DNA of 64,000 nucleotides from Pseudomaricurvus alkylphenolicus (GCF_011683955.1 NZ_JAAQPI010000001.1:1178001-1242000); one strand, 5' to 3'; positions 46,617-56,866 are shown, numbered from the stretch's first letter. A program made the numbers and translations. The notes: generated by a model from the sequence alone, not told the origin.

Positions 46617-48911
46617 ATGAGTACAAAGATAACCAAGGGGGCTCTCAGCAGCAGCGTTCTGCTCTGCGCCCTGGGAGCTGGCCTGGCCATGCCCCAACTC
46701 GCTGCCGCTGAGGGTCTGATGCTGGAAGAGGTAGTGGTCACCGCGACAAAACGTGCTGAGTCCTTGCAGGATGTGGGTGTATCCGTTAACGCCTTTTCTG
46801 CCGAAGCCCTCGAACGTGCTGCGGTGCAAAACTCCGATGAGGTACTGTTAAAGGTGCCCAATCTGGAGATTCAATCCAACAACGCGTCGACCAACGCCAA
46901 TATCTACCTGCGTGGTATGGGCACTTCTGGCCCCGGATTTAATACGGTCAGCGGAGTGGGCATCTATTCTGATGAAGTGTCCCTGAATTCTCCGGTCGTC
47001 AATATTCTGCAGGTGTACGATCTGGAACGTGTGGAGGTACTGCGTGGTCCTCAAAATACACTTTATGGCCGTAACACCACTGGCGGCGCAGTTAACTTTA
47101 TTTCCCGAAAGCCGGAAATTGGTGGTGAGCTTAACGGCTATGCCAAGGTGAACTATGGCAAGTACGAGCAAATGGATATTGAAGGTGCGGTGGGTGCACC
47201 GATCGGTGAAAACGCCGCTTTCCGTATTGCCGGGCAGGCCCAGAGTCGTGACGGATACAACGAAAATCCGTTCCTGGGCGGCGACGATACTGAACGTGAG
47301 AAGTATGCTGTGCGCGCTCAATTGGCCTACGAGCCATCAGAAAATGTCGCCATTTTGCTGAAGGCTCATGCGGAAAAGGTTCGCGATACCAATGTGCGTT
47401 GGAAAAGCATCGGCGTGCGAGACCCCAATGATCCCTCTCAGCCCTGTCCCAATGCGATCAAACTGGGTGGTAACTGCGTAGACAGAAACGGTTTCCGCGA
47501 TACCGATGACAACGACAAGAACTTCGCCAATCTGGTCGATCCCGCCAACAACGTGGATGCCGGTGGTGCTTCCGTACATGTAACGGTGGACCTGGATAAC
47601 GGCATGACGCTTACTTCTATCACCGCTTACGAGCAGAATGAGTACGAAAATCAGGAAGACTCTGACGCTTCTCCGGCAACGATTTTTCACTTTAATCAGG
47701 TGAGTGAAGCGGATCAGGTAACCCAAGAGCTGCGTCTGGCGTCCTCTCCGGATAACGACCTGCGCTGGATTGCCGGCCTCTACGGCTTTTGGGAAGAAAC
47801 CCAAGGCGATACCGGTCCCATTTTTGCGGGCATGAATATGGTTAACATGACTCGCCTGGATCTGGAAACTGAAGTCTATTCCGCCTACGGCGAGATTGAA
47901 TACGATGTGTCTGATGAGCTGACGGTAATAGGCGGCCTGCGTTACACCGCCGAAGAAAAAACCGGCACCAACCAGACGGCAGTGCGCTTCTTTTCTGAAG
48001 TGGGTGAGTTCCTGACGCCGGAAGACGGGCAGGACACTATGGACTACGACACACTGACGGCGATTCCCTATGCCATGGGCATGGACTTTAATTCCGAACT
48101 GGATGCAAAGTGGGAAGAGTGGGGTGCAAAGATCGGAGTGGAGTATGTGCTCAACGAAGATGTGATGCTTTACGGTAATATTTCCCGTGGCTTTAAAGGC
48201 GGTAACTTTTCTGCAGCACCCCTACAGGCGATTGCCGGAACTGCCGACACACCGGTGGACCCAGAGATTGTGTTGTCCTATGAGGCCGGTGCCAAAGCCA
48301 CCTTGGCAGACGGCGCGGCAACCCTGAACTTTGCGGTGTTCTTCAGTGACTACACCGACCAGCAGGTACTGCGGCTGACCAACAGCCCGGGCTTTGGTTT
48401 GGCAGCTGCACTGGTCAATATCGGTGGCTCCGAGATTTATGGCGCCGAGATGGATCTGCAATGGGTGGTCAGCGAGGGTTTGTTTGTGGATGCCGGCCTC
48501 GGCCTGCTGCGCTCGGAAATCCAGGAATACGTGGATGACGAAGGCAACGACTTTGCCGGCAATGAACTGACCAACGCACCGGAGCTGACAGCTTCCTTGT
48601 CTATGCGCAAAGAGTGGGAATTGGATAACGGCCACCTGTTCAGTATCGGTGGTGATGTGCGTTATTCCGCCGAACGGCAGTTCAACCTTAACAACAGTGA
48701 TCTGCTTAACGACGATTCTTATGCGCGGCTGAATCTGCAGGCTATGTATGAGTTTGGTGAGGAAGGACAGCACCGGGTTCTGGTTTGGGGTAAAAACGTC
48801 ACCAATGAGCTATGGTTTCGCAATAAGAGCGATTTTAGCAGTCAGGGCTTTATTCAATCGATTGTGTCCGAGCCCGCTACCTATGGTTTGACTTTTAGTA
48901 CCAAGTTTTAG
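46617..48911 (+). CDS. TonB-dependent outer-membrane receptor (group B)
   Basis: A 764-residue receptor. The start is the ATG at 46617 with GGAGAG upstream; the longer frame has none. Signal peptide to about residue 32 (QLAAAEG), TonB-box-like LEEVVVTATKRAES, plug motifs IYLRGMGTSGPG and EVLRGPQNTLYGRNTTGG, NFISRKPEIGG, and a barrel ending LTFSTKF. The LRGPQNTLYGRNTTGG core is shared with the receptor at 59243, and both promoters carry the same operator box, so these two form a co-regulated pair. Its divergent neighbour suggests an aromatic acid or conjugate as substrate, by inference. Confidence 0.95.
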   Translation: MSTKITKGALSSSVLLCALGAGLAMPQLAAAEGLMLEEVVVTATKRAESLQDVGVSVNAFSAEALERAAVQNSDEVLLKVPNLEIQSNNASTNANIYLRGMGTSGPGFNTVSGVGIYSDEVSLNSPVVNILQVYDLERVEVLRGPQNTLYGRNTTGGAVNFISRKPEIGGELNGYAKVNYGKYEQMDIEGAVGAPIGENAAFRIAGQAQSRDGYNENPFLGGDDTEREKYAVRAQLAYEPSENVAILLKAHAEKVRDTNVRWKSIGVRDPNDPSQPCPNAIKLGGNCVDRNGFRDTDDNDKNFANLVDPANNVDAGGASVHVTVDLDNGMTLTSITAYEQNEYENQEDSDASPATIFHFNQVSEADQVTQELRLASSPDNDLRWIAGLYGFWEETQGDTGPIFAGMNMVNMTRLDLETEVYSAYGEIEYDVSDELTVIGGLRYTAEEKTGTNQTAVRFFSEVGEFLTPEDGQDTMDYDTLTAIPYAMGMDFNSELDAKWEEWGAKIGVEYVLNEDVMLYGNISRGFKGGNFSAAPLQAIAGTADTPVDPEIVLSYEAGAKATLADGAATLNFAVFFSDYTDQQVLRLTNSPGFGLAAALVNIGGSEIYGAEMDLQWVVSEGLFVDAGLGLLRSEIQEYVDDEGNDFAGNELTNAPELTASLSMRKEWELDNGHLFSIGGDVRYSAERQFNLNNSDLLNDDSYARLNLQAMYEFGEEGQHRVLVWGKNVTNELWFRNKSDFSSQGFIQSIVSEPATYGLTFSTKF

Positions 48912-48924
48912 GTTGTGCTCCTTT

Positions 48925-48940
48925 CCCGGCTTCGGCCGGG
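48925..48940 (+). terminator. UUCG-capped hairpin after the receptor
   Basis: CCCGGC-TTCG-GCCGGG is a perfect 6-bp stem with the very stable UUCG tetraloop, 14 bp after the stop. No T tract follows, so termination may be incomplete. Confidence 0.55.
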
Positions 48941-48947
48941 GTTGGTT

Positions 48948-49004
48948 GGCGGATTACGCCGCTTCGCGGCTCTTGTGCCCCTTGAGGGTAAATCCGCCCT
49001 ACGG
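48948..49004. repeat. Short GGCGGATTACG repeat
   Basis: GGCGGATTA (48948-48956) is inverted at TAAATCCGCC (48989-48998) with one inserted base, around GCCGCTTCGCGGC. This is a degenerate copy of the 1264-1361 and 17036-17167 repeat family. Confidence 0.6.
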
Positions 49005-49116
49005 TGAATCAACCAATACGAGATTCATCGCAAGGCTGTATCGACAAAGATTCTCGGCGTTGTCCAGCAGGTTCAAAGACAAATTTCTCAACTGAAAAAG
49101 CTAAAGGTAAATTACC

Positions 49117-52100
49117 GTGACTGCCAAACGACGTCGTAAGCTCGAAAGCCAATCGAAAATCGTTCGGTCTTCAACGCCCGCCGTTGCGTCGATGGTAGCG
49201 ACAGCGAAGAGTGCGGCTAGTAGCGGCCGAGTATCCGGCCGCACAGGCAAGTGGTCTAAAGACAGTACCCTGTTCGCGGTAATTTCCCTTTGCTTTTTTC
49301 TTTCCGGTTTCGCAGCACTGCTATACCAGATGGCCTGGCTGCGTCAGTTATCTATTATCTTTGGCACTTCGCACCTGGCAGTGGCCACGGTATTGGCCGC
49401 TTATATGGCGGGGTTGGCCCTCGGTGCCGCTGTCGCCGCACGGTTGGCCCATCGAGTGCGTCGGCCGATTCTGGTTTACGGCGTCCTTGAATGTGTTATC
49501 GGTTTGTCTGCAGTTGCAGTACCGGTACTGATGTTACTGGCGCAACAACTCTTTTATGCGGCCTTTGGTGGTCAAGCTCAACCGGCCGCTGCCGAGGGTT
49601 GGGGGCAGTCGCTTTATTACCTGTTAGCCAGTCTCCTGGTGTTAATGATTCCCACGGCCTGTATGGGGGCCACCTTGCCTCTGCTGGCCAGTCATGCCAT
49701 CACAGACAATCGTCTGGTTGGCCCTCGCATTGGTTTTCTCTACGGCATTAACACATTCGGCGCCGTGTTGGGTACTTTGGCGGCGGGCTTTTACCTTGTA
49801 CCTTATTGGGGACTGAAGGGCACACTGGCTGTGGGGGTGCTGGTCAATCTGTTGGTGTTTGCGGTGGTGGTCTCGTGTTTTCGACGCGGCACTCGACAAG
49901 ATGACGTTCAGGACCCAACAGACACCGCTGAGTCTGGGGTGATCGCACTGAATCTGGAACCCGCCGAGTGCAATTTGGGCTGGACTCTGCAGAGCTGGAT
50001 CCTGCCGCTGATGGCGCTATCGGGTGCCGCCTCCTTTACCTACGAAGTCCTCTGGACCCGTTTACTAAACCACGTGTTCGGCGGCACCATCTATGCGTTT
50101 GCCATTATGCTGGCCAGTTTTCTGACCGGTATTGCCGTTGGTGGAGCCCTGGCGGGTAAGATGGCCCGCGACTGCCGTGGTTCTCTGTTGTTTATGACGG
50201 TCGCGCAACTGGCCATCGCCGGTCTGTCCTGGCTGACGTATCTGGCAATGGAAACCTTAATGCCATCCGGTTCCGGTTTGCTGCAAAAGTCGATGTTTTC
50301 CATGATGGTAATGGTGCCGGCCACTCTGTTTATTGGCGCTACCTTTCCACTGGCAGTACGAGTGTTGGCGAACAGCTCCAAAGATAGCCCGCTTGCCTCG
50401 GGCCGAGTCTATGCCTGGAACACCTTTGGCGCTATTGCCGGTTCGGTACTGGCCGGCTTTGTGCTCTTACCTGAGTTTGGTTTCGGCGGTTCGTTGAAAG
50501 TCGTCGTCAGTCTTAATCTATTGTTAGCGGCCGCAGCCCTGGTGATGTTGTCGCAATCCTATTGGCCGCGCCGGTGTCTGGCTTCGGCGGCGACTCTTTT
50601 GCTGTGTATACCCGTGCTGTTGACCATGACCGATCCGGGTCGACCTGACATGGTATTGACCGCGTTGATCAATAAAAAGCAGGGGCTGGGCACGGAGCTT
50701 TACTATGCGGTGGGGACCTCATCAACGGTGTTGATGCGAGAAGCAAACGGCACGTTTGAACTCTCTAATGATGGCCTGCCTGAGGCCTCTATTCTTCGCC
50801 GGGGGGTCGCACCTTCGCGTCACTCACAAAAGTGGTTGGCAGCGCTGCCGGCCATCGCCCGTCCCGAGGCAGAAAATATGCTGGTGGTCGGCTTTGGTGG
50901 TGGTGTCACCCTGGAGGCGGTACCGCCAACGATCACTGATGTGGACGTGATTGAACTAGAGAAGGAAGTCATCACCGCCAATCACGTCGCCAGCCCCTGG
51001 CGCGCTGTCGATCCGCTGTCAGATGAGCGCATCAACATCGTTCTCAACGATGCTCGTAATGCCTTGTCATTGTCGTCAAAACGCTACGATATAGTGGTCT
51101 CGCAACCGTCTCACCCCTGGACCGGCGGTGCTGCCAATCTCTATACCCGAGAATTTATGCAGTTGGCCAAACAGCGTTTAAAGCCTGATGGTGTGTATTT
51201 GCAGTGGATCAACTCCCAGTACATTGATGAGCGCCTGCTGCGGGTGTTGGCCGCAACAACCACCTCAGTGTTCAAAAATGTGCGCTTGTATCAACCCATG
51301 CGCGAGGTGCTGATGTTCCTCTGCTCAGACAGTGACATTGATCTGGAACAACAATTACTGAGTCGACGACAGCAGGGTGGAATAGGCTTGGGGCAACATT
51401 TTCAACGACTGGGTATCTCCACAGCGGAGGATGTTGCCTCCGCTCTTTGGCTGGATGAAGCGGGGGTCAGGGCGATCGCCGCTGGAGCAGAGGATAATCG
51501 CGACAGTCACAATCTGCTGGCCGCCTTTAGCTTGTCGGATGCCAGTGGGCTTAAAGTGAAAGAGTTATCGGCGCTGCTTGCGTCACTTGATCCTCTGCTA
51601 AATCGTGACAGCTGGCTGCACCGGCAACTGGGCCAACAGCTGGACTTTATTTATGTGGCTCAACAACTGATTGCGGCCGGCTTTAATGAGCGCGCTTTTC
51701 ATCTGGCCCGTGCAGTGGCTGACCCGGTGACTCAACGCGTCATTGATAGCCTGGGATTTCGTGCGTTTGGAGAACGGGAGAAAGCCTATGCGGCGTTGGA
51801 CCAGGCATTGAGTATCACGCCCGAGCATCAGGCTGCGGGCTTTTTGCTGAGCCGCGATTTTTTCCGGCTTTACGCCGAAGGCCGCAGCCCCCAACTGGTC
51901 AACGATATGATCGAGAGATTGGCACCCGAGCCTGCGGCCGTGGTTCAAGGTTGGATGCTGGGAGCCCGAGGTGACTGGCAGCGACTTAAATCGCTTGAAA
52001 CGACGCTGGCGCAGGTGGATATACGCCAGCCCTGGTATCCGGTGGCGACCAAGCTGCGCGTCGATTGGCGTCTGCAGCAGGCCCAACGCAACGGCGATCG

Positions 52101-52437
52101 CCAGTTGGGGGTGGAAGCGCTGGAGATCGCTGACGACATGCTGGCCTCGTACTGGAACTTCGAGCTGTTTGTGATGCGCGCCGGTGCCGCCTATATTGCA
52201 CAAAAGCCCTATGAATTTGTGGAATCGGTCTGGGGCGCGACGGAAATTGTACAGCGCAAACTGGACCGGGTCGCCGAGGGTAAATATCGATTGAGTGAAC
52301 TCGAAGCCAAAACCCTGCGGGGGCGGCTCAGTGGTATGGGACGGCTGTTGGATACCGAGTTCGTCGAACCGCTGCAGCAACGGGACGATGAGGTACTGGC
52401 GCGAGTACGTTCGTTGCTGCAGCGACTAAAGGTATAG
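49117..52437 (+). CDS. Polytopic membrane/spermidine-synthase-like fusion protein
   Basis: A 1106-residue protein starting at GTG (49117) with AAAGGT upstream. After a basic Ser/Thr-rich N-terminus (1-48), residues about 50-500 hold roughly 12-14 transmembrane helices in two similar halves: LYQMAWLRQLSIIFGT in the first and TYEVLWTRLLNHVFGG in the second. A Rossmann domain like spermidine/spermine synthases follows, with VVGFGGGVTLEAV near 588, LNDARNAL near 645 and PSHPWTGGAANLYTREF near 664. Residues 770-1106 are helical, possibly TPR-like. Such fusions are widespread, but their reaction is unknown to me; aminopropyl transfer or an S-adenosylmethionine reaction at the membrane is possible. 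It sits between a receptor and a sulfatase on the same strand. Confidence 0.88.
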   Translation: MTAKRRRKLESQSKIVRSSTPAVASMVATAKSAASSGRVSGRTGKWSKDSTLFAVISLCFFLSGFAALLYQMAWLRQLSIIFGTSHLAVATVLAAYMAGLALGAAVAARLAHRVRRPILVYGVLECVIGLSAVAVPVLMLLAQQLFYAAFGGQAQPAAAEGWGQSLYYLLASLLVLMIPTACMGATLPLLASHAITDNRLVGPRIGFLYGINTFGAVLGTLAAGFYLVPYWGLKGTLAVGVLVNLLVFAVVVSCFRRGTRQDDVQDPTDTAESGVIALNLEPAECNLGWTLQSWILPLMALSGAASFTYEVLWTRLLNHVFGGTIYAFAIMLASFLTGIAVGGALAGKMARDCRGSLLFMTVAQLAIAGLSWLTYLAMETLMPSGSGLLQKSMFSMMVMVPATLFIGATFPLAVRVLANSSKDSPLASGRVYAWNTFGAIAGSVLAGFVLLPEFGFGGSLKVVVSLNLLLAAAALVMLSQSYWPRRCLASAATLLLCIPVLLTMTDPGRPDMVLTALINKKQGLGTELYYAVGTSSTVLMREANGTFELSNDGLPEASILRRGVAPSRHSQKWLAALPAIARPEAENMLVVGFGGGVTLEAVPPTITDVDVIELEKEVITANHVASPWRAVDPLSDERINIVLNDARNALSLSSKRYDIVVSQPSHPWTGGAANLYTREFMQLAKQRLKPDGVYLQWINSQYIDERLLRVLAATTTSVFKNVRLYQPMREVLMFLCSDSDIDLEQQLLSRRQQGGIGLGQHFQRLGISTAEDVASALWLDEAGVRAIAAGAEDNRDSHNLLAAFSLSDASGLKVKELSALLASLDPLLNRDSWLHRQLGQQLDFIYVAQQLIAAGFNERAFHLARAVADPVTQRVIDSLGFRAFGEREKAYAALDQALSITPEHQAAGFLLSRDFFRLYAEGRSPQLVNDMIERLAPEPAAVVQGWMLGARGDWQRLKSLETTLAQVDIRQPWYPVATKLRVDWRLQQAQRNGDRQLGVEALEIADDMLASYWNFELFVMRAGAAYIAQKPYEFVESVWGATEIVQRKLDRVAEGKYRLSELEAKTLRGRLSGMGRLLDTEFVEPLQQRDDEVLARVRSLLQRLKV

Positions 52438-52470
52438 AGCAAGATCTATTGACCATCAACGAAACAATAA

Positions 52471-54336
52471 ATGGCTGAAGAAGAGAAATCATTCATGCAA
52501 AAAACGTTGGCACCAAAACGAATGTATCGATCTGCAGTATCCGGCTTCCTGTTCGCCGGTGTCTTGCTGGGCTTGACGGCTTGCGTTCAACAGGTGGAGC
52601 CAGAGGCGGACGCACCAAAAAGTACCGTATCGCAGCGGCCCAATGTACTTCTGATTCTGGCCGATGACTTGGGATACTCCGATATCCAACCTTTTGGCGG
52701 TGAAATCCAGACGCCCAACCTCGATCAGTTGGCCCAGTCCGGTCTGGTATTGAGTAACTTTCATGCCCATGCCATGTGCACACCGACCCGCGCCATGCTA
52801 CTGACCGGTATCAACAACCATGCCGCCGGCATCGGAACCATGGCCGCCGAGCAGAGAGGCGGGCAAAAGGGGGCTCCGGGTTACGAGGCCTATCTGCGCG
52901 CAGAGGTTCCCACGATTGCCGATCTGCTCCAGGCCAATGGCTATCGCACCTATATTTCTGGAAAGTGGGACCTGGGCGGGCGCAAGGACCCGGCGTTCCA
53001 GCCTCAGAACCGGGGTTTTGACGAAAGTTTTGTGCTGGTGGAAGGCAGCGCAGATCACTTTCGCAACTATCCTGCGCTGGCGGAATTACCCAGCGTCACT
53101 TTCCGGCACAACGGCGAGCCGGTGTCATTGCCTGAAGATTTCTATTCCAGCGTGAATTACACCGACCAGATGCTGGGGTTTCTGGAACAACATCAACAAC
53201 GCCATAACGAACAACCGTTTTTTGCTTATCTCTCCTACACAGCGCCTCACTATCCGCTGCAGGCACCGGATGAGGATATCGCCCGTTATTCCGGCGTCTA
53301 TGAACAGGGGTACGAATCGATTCGTCACCAGCGCCTGCTGGAAATGAAACGACGGGGAATTGTAGCGAACAACATCGAGGCGGCACCGGGCCACCCGGCC
53401 TGGCCAGCGTGGTCTGAACTGAGCGATACACAAAAGGCATTTGAGGTGCGGCGTATGGAGGTCTACGCGGCCATGGTGGAGGTCATGGACCGTCAGATCG
53501 GTCGCGTGCTTGAGGCGTTGCGCCGCAGCGGTGAACTCGACAATACCCTGATTGTGTTTATGTCGGATAACGGCGCCGAAGGCGGCAATCCGCTGGACTG
53601 GGCGGACTACTATACTCAATGGGCAACGGAGAATTTTGATCTGTCGCTGGAGAATCTGGGGCGGTCCAATTCCTTTGCCTGGACCGGTCCCGGCTGGGCC
53701 CAGGTCAGCAGTACGCCCATGGGGTTGTATAAAGGTTTTATGAGTGAAGGGGGCATTCGTGTGCCGGCTATTTTGCACTGGCCGGCCGGCATTCAGCGCA
53801 AAGGCGTCAGCGACAGCTACACCCATGTGCTGGATCTGCCGGCGACCATTCTGGATCTGGCAAAAACGAAACATCCGGGTACTCGCGATCAGGGATTTGG
53901 GCAGCGCCGGCTGGAAGGTCGCTCGATGAAAGACTTTTTGTCAGCCCGCAATGATACGGTACATCCTTCGGACGATGTGAGCGTTTGGGAAACGCTCGAT
54001 CGCCGCGCGGTGCGACAAGGCGATTGGAAGCTGGTGTGGGCCAACCAGCCCTGGGGCAAGGGTTTGGGGCAGTGGGCGCTTTACCATCTTGCGGCGGACC
54101 CGACGGAGTTGAAAGATGTCAGTGAACAGCATCCTCAAAAGGTCGAAGAATTGCTGTCGCACTGGCGGGACTATGTGGAGCGCAATCAGTTGGTGTTGGT
54201 CGAGGAGGGCATTGATATCTTGTGGAGCAATATCCGCACTCACTATAACTGGTCACCCGTGCCCAGCGAAGCTCAACAGCGTGAAGCCTTTGGAGCCGAT
54301 GCCAATGTGGTTATTGCCTCCCAGAATCAACAATAA
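52471..54336 (+). CDS. Arylsulfatase, predicted lipoprotein
   Basis: A 621-residue sulfatase. The formylglycine motif is CTPTRAMLLTG with Cys at residue 103 (CxPxR, so Cys-type), and the metal-binding DD is in ILADDLGYSD near residue 66. Further family marks are SGKWDLGG near 168 and FMSDNGAEGG near 363. A signal sequence with lipobox GLTAC (Cys38) predicts a lipid-anchored periplasmic or outer-membrane protein. The frame starts at 52471, but the ATG at 52495 gives a more typical lipoprotein leader. The formylglycine-generating enzyme is not in the window. It hydrolyses a sulfate ester, probably of an aryl or alkyl compound; flanking receptor and MFS genes suggest uptake-coupled desulfation. 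Confidence 0.93.
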   Translation: MAEEEKSFMQKTLAPKRMYRSAVSGFLFAGVLLGLTACVQQVEPEADAPKSTVSQRPNVLLILADDLGYSDIQPFGGEIQTPNLDQLAQSGLVLSNFHAHAMCTPTRAMLLTGINNHAAGIGTMAAEQRGGQKGAPGYEAYLRAEVPTIADLLQANGYRTYISGKWDLGGRKDPAFQPQNRGFDESFVLVEGSADHFRNYPALAELPSVTFRHNGEPVSLPEDFYSSVNYTDQMLGFLEQHQQRHNEQPFFAYLSYTAPHYPLQAPDEDIARYSGVYEQGYESIRHQRLLEMKRRGIVANNIEAAPGHPAWPAWSELSDTQKAFEVRRMEVYAAMVEVMDRQIGRVLEALRRSGELDNTLIVFMSDNGAEGGNPLDWADYYTQWATENFDLSLENLGRSNSFAWTGPGWAQVSSTPMGLYKGFMSEGGIRVPAILHWPAGIQRKGVSDSYTHVLDLPATILDLAKTKHPGTRDQGFGQRRLEGRSMKDFLSARNDTVHPSDDVSVWETLDRRAVRQGDWKLVWANQPWGKGLGQWALYHLAADPTELKDVSEQHPQKVEELLSHWRDYVERNQLVLVEEGIDILWSNIRTHYNWSPVPSEAQQREAFGADANVVIASQNQQ

Positions 54337-54344
54337 GCGGTCGG

Positions 54345-55538
54345 ATGACTATGAACAAGAGCAAGCCCTTTAATATCAATAGTTTTTGGTCGATCGTCGC
54401 GGTGGTGATGATGCCGGTGATCGGCGGCGAGATGTTTATCGTGCAGCCGGGTTTTGTACAGGGATTGGTGGAGTACGGCGGTTTTACCGAACAGCAGGCC
54501 GGCTTTCTGATGTCAGCAGAGATGACAGGCTTTGCCCTGATAACGGTGGTGTTGATCTATCTGTCCAAACGCATCAATTGGCGTCGTTTTATGGCGGCGG
54601 CCATGGCGGTGGCGATGGTGGGTAACCTGGCTTCCATGGCGGTGGATGATGTGACGCTCTATGCGGTGATTCGCTTTGTGGTGGGACTCGCCACGGGTGG
54701 CATTGTTTCTTTGGGGTTTACCTCGATTGGGCTGACCGCCAAACCCGATCGCAATTTCGGTTTCGCCATTATGGCGTCAATGATCTATGGCGCTATGGTG
54801 ATGGCGGCCTTGCCCTGGATTCTCGGTGCCTTGGGTGTTAATGGTTTGCTGCTGGTGTTTGCCGGGTTGGCCGCTGCGGGTCTGACGCTGGTGTTTTATC
54901 TGCCGGAGTCTGGTGAAGAACATGTCGAGGTAGAAGCGGACGCGGTAGATCTGTCTTTTTCACACAAATTGATCGCGGTCGTGGCGATGCTTTGCTATTT
55001 TCTGGCCCAGGGGGCGGTTTGGGCCTATCTGTTTCTTTTCGGTACCTCGGCGGGCTTAACAGAAACGTCAGTGGCTACTGGTCTAACATTATCGCAGTTT
55101 ACCGGTATCGCCGGCGCGTTTGCGGCGGTTGTGGTGGGCGCCCGTTTTACCCGTTTACCACCACTGGCGGTGGGAATCGCCGCAGCGGTGATTCCGTTAC
55201 TGATGTTCCTCTACAGCCCGATTACCGGCTTCAGTTATCTGGTGGCCGTGTTGATTTACAATTTCGGCTTTAACCTGACGCACCCCTATCTGCTGGCCAC
55301 CATGGCGGCATTTGATCGCCACGGACGGGTGGTGATCTATGCGGTGTCGGCGCAAACTATTGGCTTGGCATTGGGACCTGCGTTGGGGGCCATGCTTATT
55401 GATGGCGACGGTTACGCCAATCTGCAGTGGTTCTCGATGGGTTTCTTTACGCTTTGTTTGCTGCTGATTTCTGTGCCGGCGTTGGCTCAGGCGCGTATGG
55501 CCAAACAGGTGGCCGTTACAAAGAATGCACTGGCTTAA
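54345..55538 (+). CDS. MFS transporter (paralog of 57758-58972)
   Basis: A 397-residue, 12-helix major-facilitator protein. Paralogy with the gene at 57758 is clear from shared FIVQPGFVQG/IIVQPGLLSG, FTEQQAGFLMS/FSEQQGGLLIA, SLGFTSIGLTA..DRNFG and NFGFNLTHPYLLA. The first helix pair lacks a standard GxxxDRxGR(R/K) loop; SKRINWRR takes that place. Alternative ATGs are at 54345 and 54351. It starts 8 bp after the sulfatase stop and 22 bp before the dehydrogenase, so it is in one operon with both. It probably carries the desulfated product or a related small acid across the inner membrane. Confidence 0.92.
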   Translation: MTMNKSKPFNINSFWSIVAVVMMPVIGGEMFIVQPGFVQGLVEYGGFTEQQAGFLMSAEMTGFALITVVLIYLSKRINWRRFMAAAMAVAMVGNLASMAVDDVTLYAVIRFVVGLATGGIVSLGFTSIGLTAKPDRNFGFAIMASMIYGAMVMAALPWILGALGVNGLLLVFAGLAAAGLTLVFYLPESGEEHVEVEADAVDLSFSHKLIAVVAMLCYFLAQGAVWAYLFLFGTSAGLTETSVATGLTLSQFTGIAGAFAAVVVGARFTRLPPLAVGIAAAVIPLLMFLYSPITGFSYLVAVLIYNFGFNLTHPYLLATMAAFDRHGRVVIYAVSAQTIGLALGPALGAMLIDGDGYANLQWFSMGFFTLCLLLISVPALAQARMAKQVAVTKNALA

Positions 55539-55560
55539 TCACAATTTGGAGAACTGACTT

Positions 55561-56661
55561 ATGACATTGACCACCACAGCTGCAGTATGTCACCAGCCTG
55601 ACGAGCCACTGCGTCTGGAACAGGTGCAACTGAGTGATCTTCAGGACGACGAAGTGCTGGTAAAGATCACCGCGACGGGTGTGTGCCATATGGATATTGA
55701 GGGACGGGAGATGTTGCCGGCGCCTTCCATTCAAGGTCATGAGGGGGTGGGTATTGTACAGGAGATCGGCGCGGCGGTAGGTAGTGTCAAACCCGGTGAC
55801 CGGGTGGTGATGTCTTACGCCTGGTGCGGCCGGTGTCACAGTTGCGAGCATCATCAGCCTTATCATTGTGACGACAGTTGGGACGTGACGTTTAGCGGTG
55901 GGCGCCTCGATGGTTCAGATACGGTGACACAAAACGGCAAACGGGTGTCGGCCGCCTTCTTTCAACAGTCGTCGTTTGCGCAGCATGCAATTTGTTCTGA
56001 ACGCAATTTAGTGTGTGTGGATTCGACTTTGACCGACGCGCGGTTGGCGGCTTTTCCCTGCGGTATTCTGACGGGAGCGGGTATCGTCTGTGAACAGTTT
56101 GCGCTCCAGCCCGGTAACAGTTTGGCGGTGTTCGGCACCGGCGCCGTTGGTCTTGCCGCGATCATGGCCGCCAAAAAACTCGGTGTCAGTCCGGTGATCG
56201 CAGTGGACATCAACGATGAACGGCTGGAGCTGGCCAGCGGCCTGGGGGCCACTCATGTGATCGACGCCAAAGAGGGTAAGGTACCGGAACGAATCCAGGA
56301 ACTCTGCGGTCGCGGCGCGGGCTTTTCCATCGATACCACGGGCAATGCGTTGGCGTTTAACAACGCGATAGAATGCCTGTCTCCGGGCGGGCGCATGGCA
56401 GCGTGCATCCTGCCATCACCGATGGAAGAGTTTACGTTTAAACCGTTCCAGCTGTTTGTAAAGTCACTCAGCCTGGAGGGTGTGTCCTTCGGCCGTGCAG
56501 TGGCACGTGAGTTGGTACCGAAGCTGGTGGCCTGGCATGAGGCTGGGGAGTTTCCCGTGGAACGCCTGATTCGTGAATACAACTTTGAGGACATTAATCA
56601 GGCTTGCCAGGACAGCCTGGCCGGTGTTGCTATTAAGCCGGTTTTGAAAATGCCGGATTAG
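55561..56661 (+). CDS. Zinc-dependent aryl-alcohol-type dehydrogenase
   Basis: A 366-residue medium-chain dehydrogenase. Catalytic zinc ligands are the Cys of TGVCHMD near residue 42 and GHE near 60; the structural-zinc lobe has four Cys in CGRCHSCEHHQPYHC (about 89-103); the NAD motif is GTGAVGLAA near 194, followed by the acidic AVDINDERL that favours NAD. The layout fits benzyl/aryl-alcohol dehydrogenases such as XylB or class-III-like enzymes. GGAG precedes the ATG. As the last gene of the sulfatase-MFS-ADH set it may oxidise a hydroxybenzyl-type alcohol to the aldehyde, with the aldehyde dehydrogenase at 63180 completing the oxidation. Confidence 0.93.
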   Translation: MTLTTTAAVCHQPDEPLRLEQVQLSDLQDDEVLVKITATGVCHMDIEGREMLPAPSIQGHEGVGIVQEIGAAVGSVKPGDRVVMSYAWCGRCHSCEHHQPYHCDDSWDVTFSGGRLDGSDTVTQNGKRVSAAFFQQSSFAQHAICSERNLVCVDSTLTDARLAAFPCGILTGAGIVCEQFALQPGNSLAVFGTGAVGLAAIMAAKKLGVSPVIAVDINDERLELASGLGATHVIDAKEGKVPERIQELCGRGAGFSIDTTGNALAFNNAIECLSPGGRMAACILPSPMEEFTFKPFQLFVKSLSLEGVSFGRAVARELVPKLVAWHEAGEFPVERLIREYNFEDINQACQDSLAGVAIKPVLKMPD

Positions 56662-56721
56662 TACCGAGCCCTGAGACAGAGGATGTCGATTGCGTTCATG
56701 TCATTAAGATTGGTGCCTCAA

Positions 56722-56866
56722 TCGGCGGCTGGTGTGTTGTTTTCGGAGCGATTCGGCGGCCCTCCGGCCTTCCCTCAGTCCCGAAAAAGCCCGGCAAAAA
56801 ACGCCGGTCTTTTTCACTCCTTCTGCGCCTCATATAATGCTCCGAAAACAACACACCAGCCGCCGA
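56722..56866. repeat. Perfect 28-bp inverted repeat around a terminator
   Basis: The arms 56722-56749 and 56839-56866 are exact 28-bp inverses (core GGTGTGTTGTTTTCGG) enclosing 89 bp with the bidirectional terminator. It lies between convergent genes. Small frames on both strands read the arm in parallel (AAGVLFSE) because of the symmetry; these are not treated as genes. Confidence 0.8.
56784..56814. terminator. Bidirectional intrinsic terminator
   Basis: AAAAAG-C-CCGGC and GCCGG-T-CTTTTT pair around an A-rich 7-nt loop, giving a U-tract on either strand. It serves both the dehydrogenase (plus) and the GntR gene (minus). Confidence 0.85.
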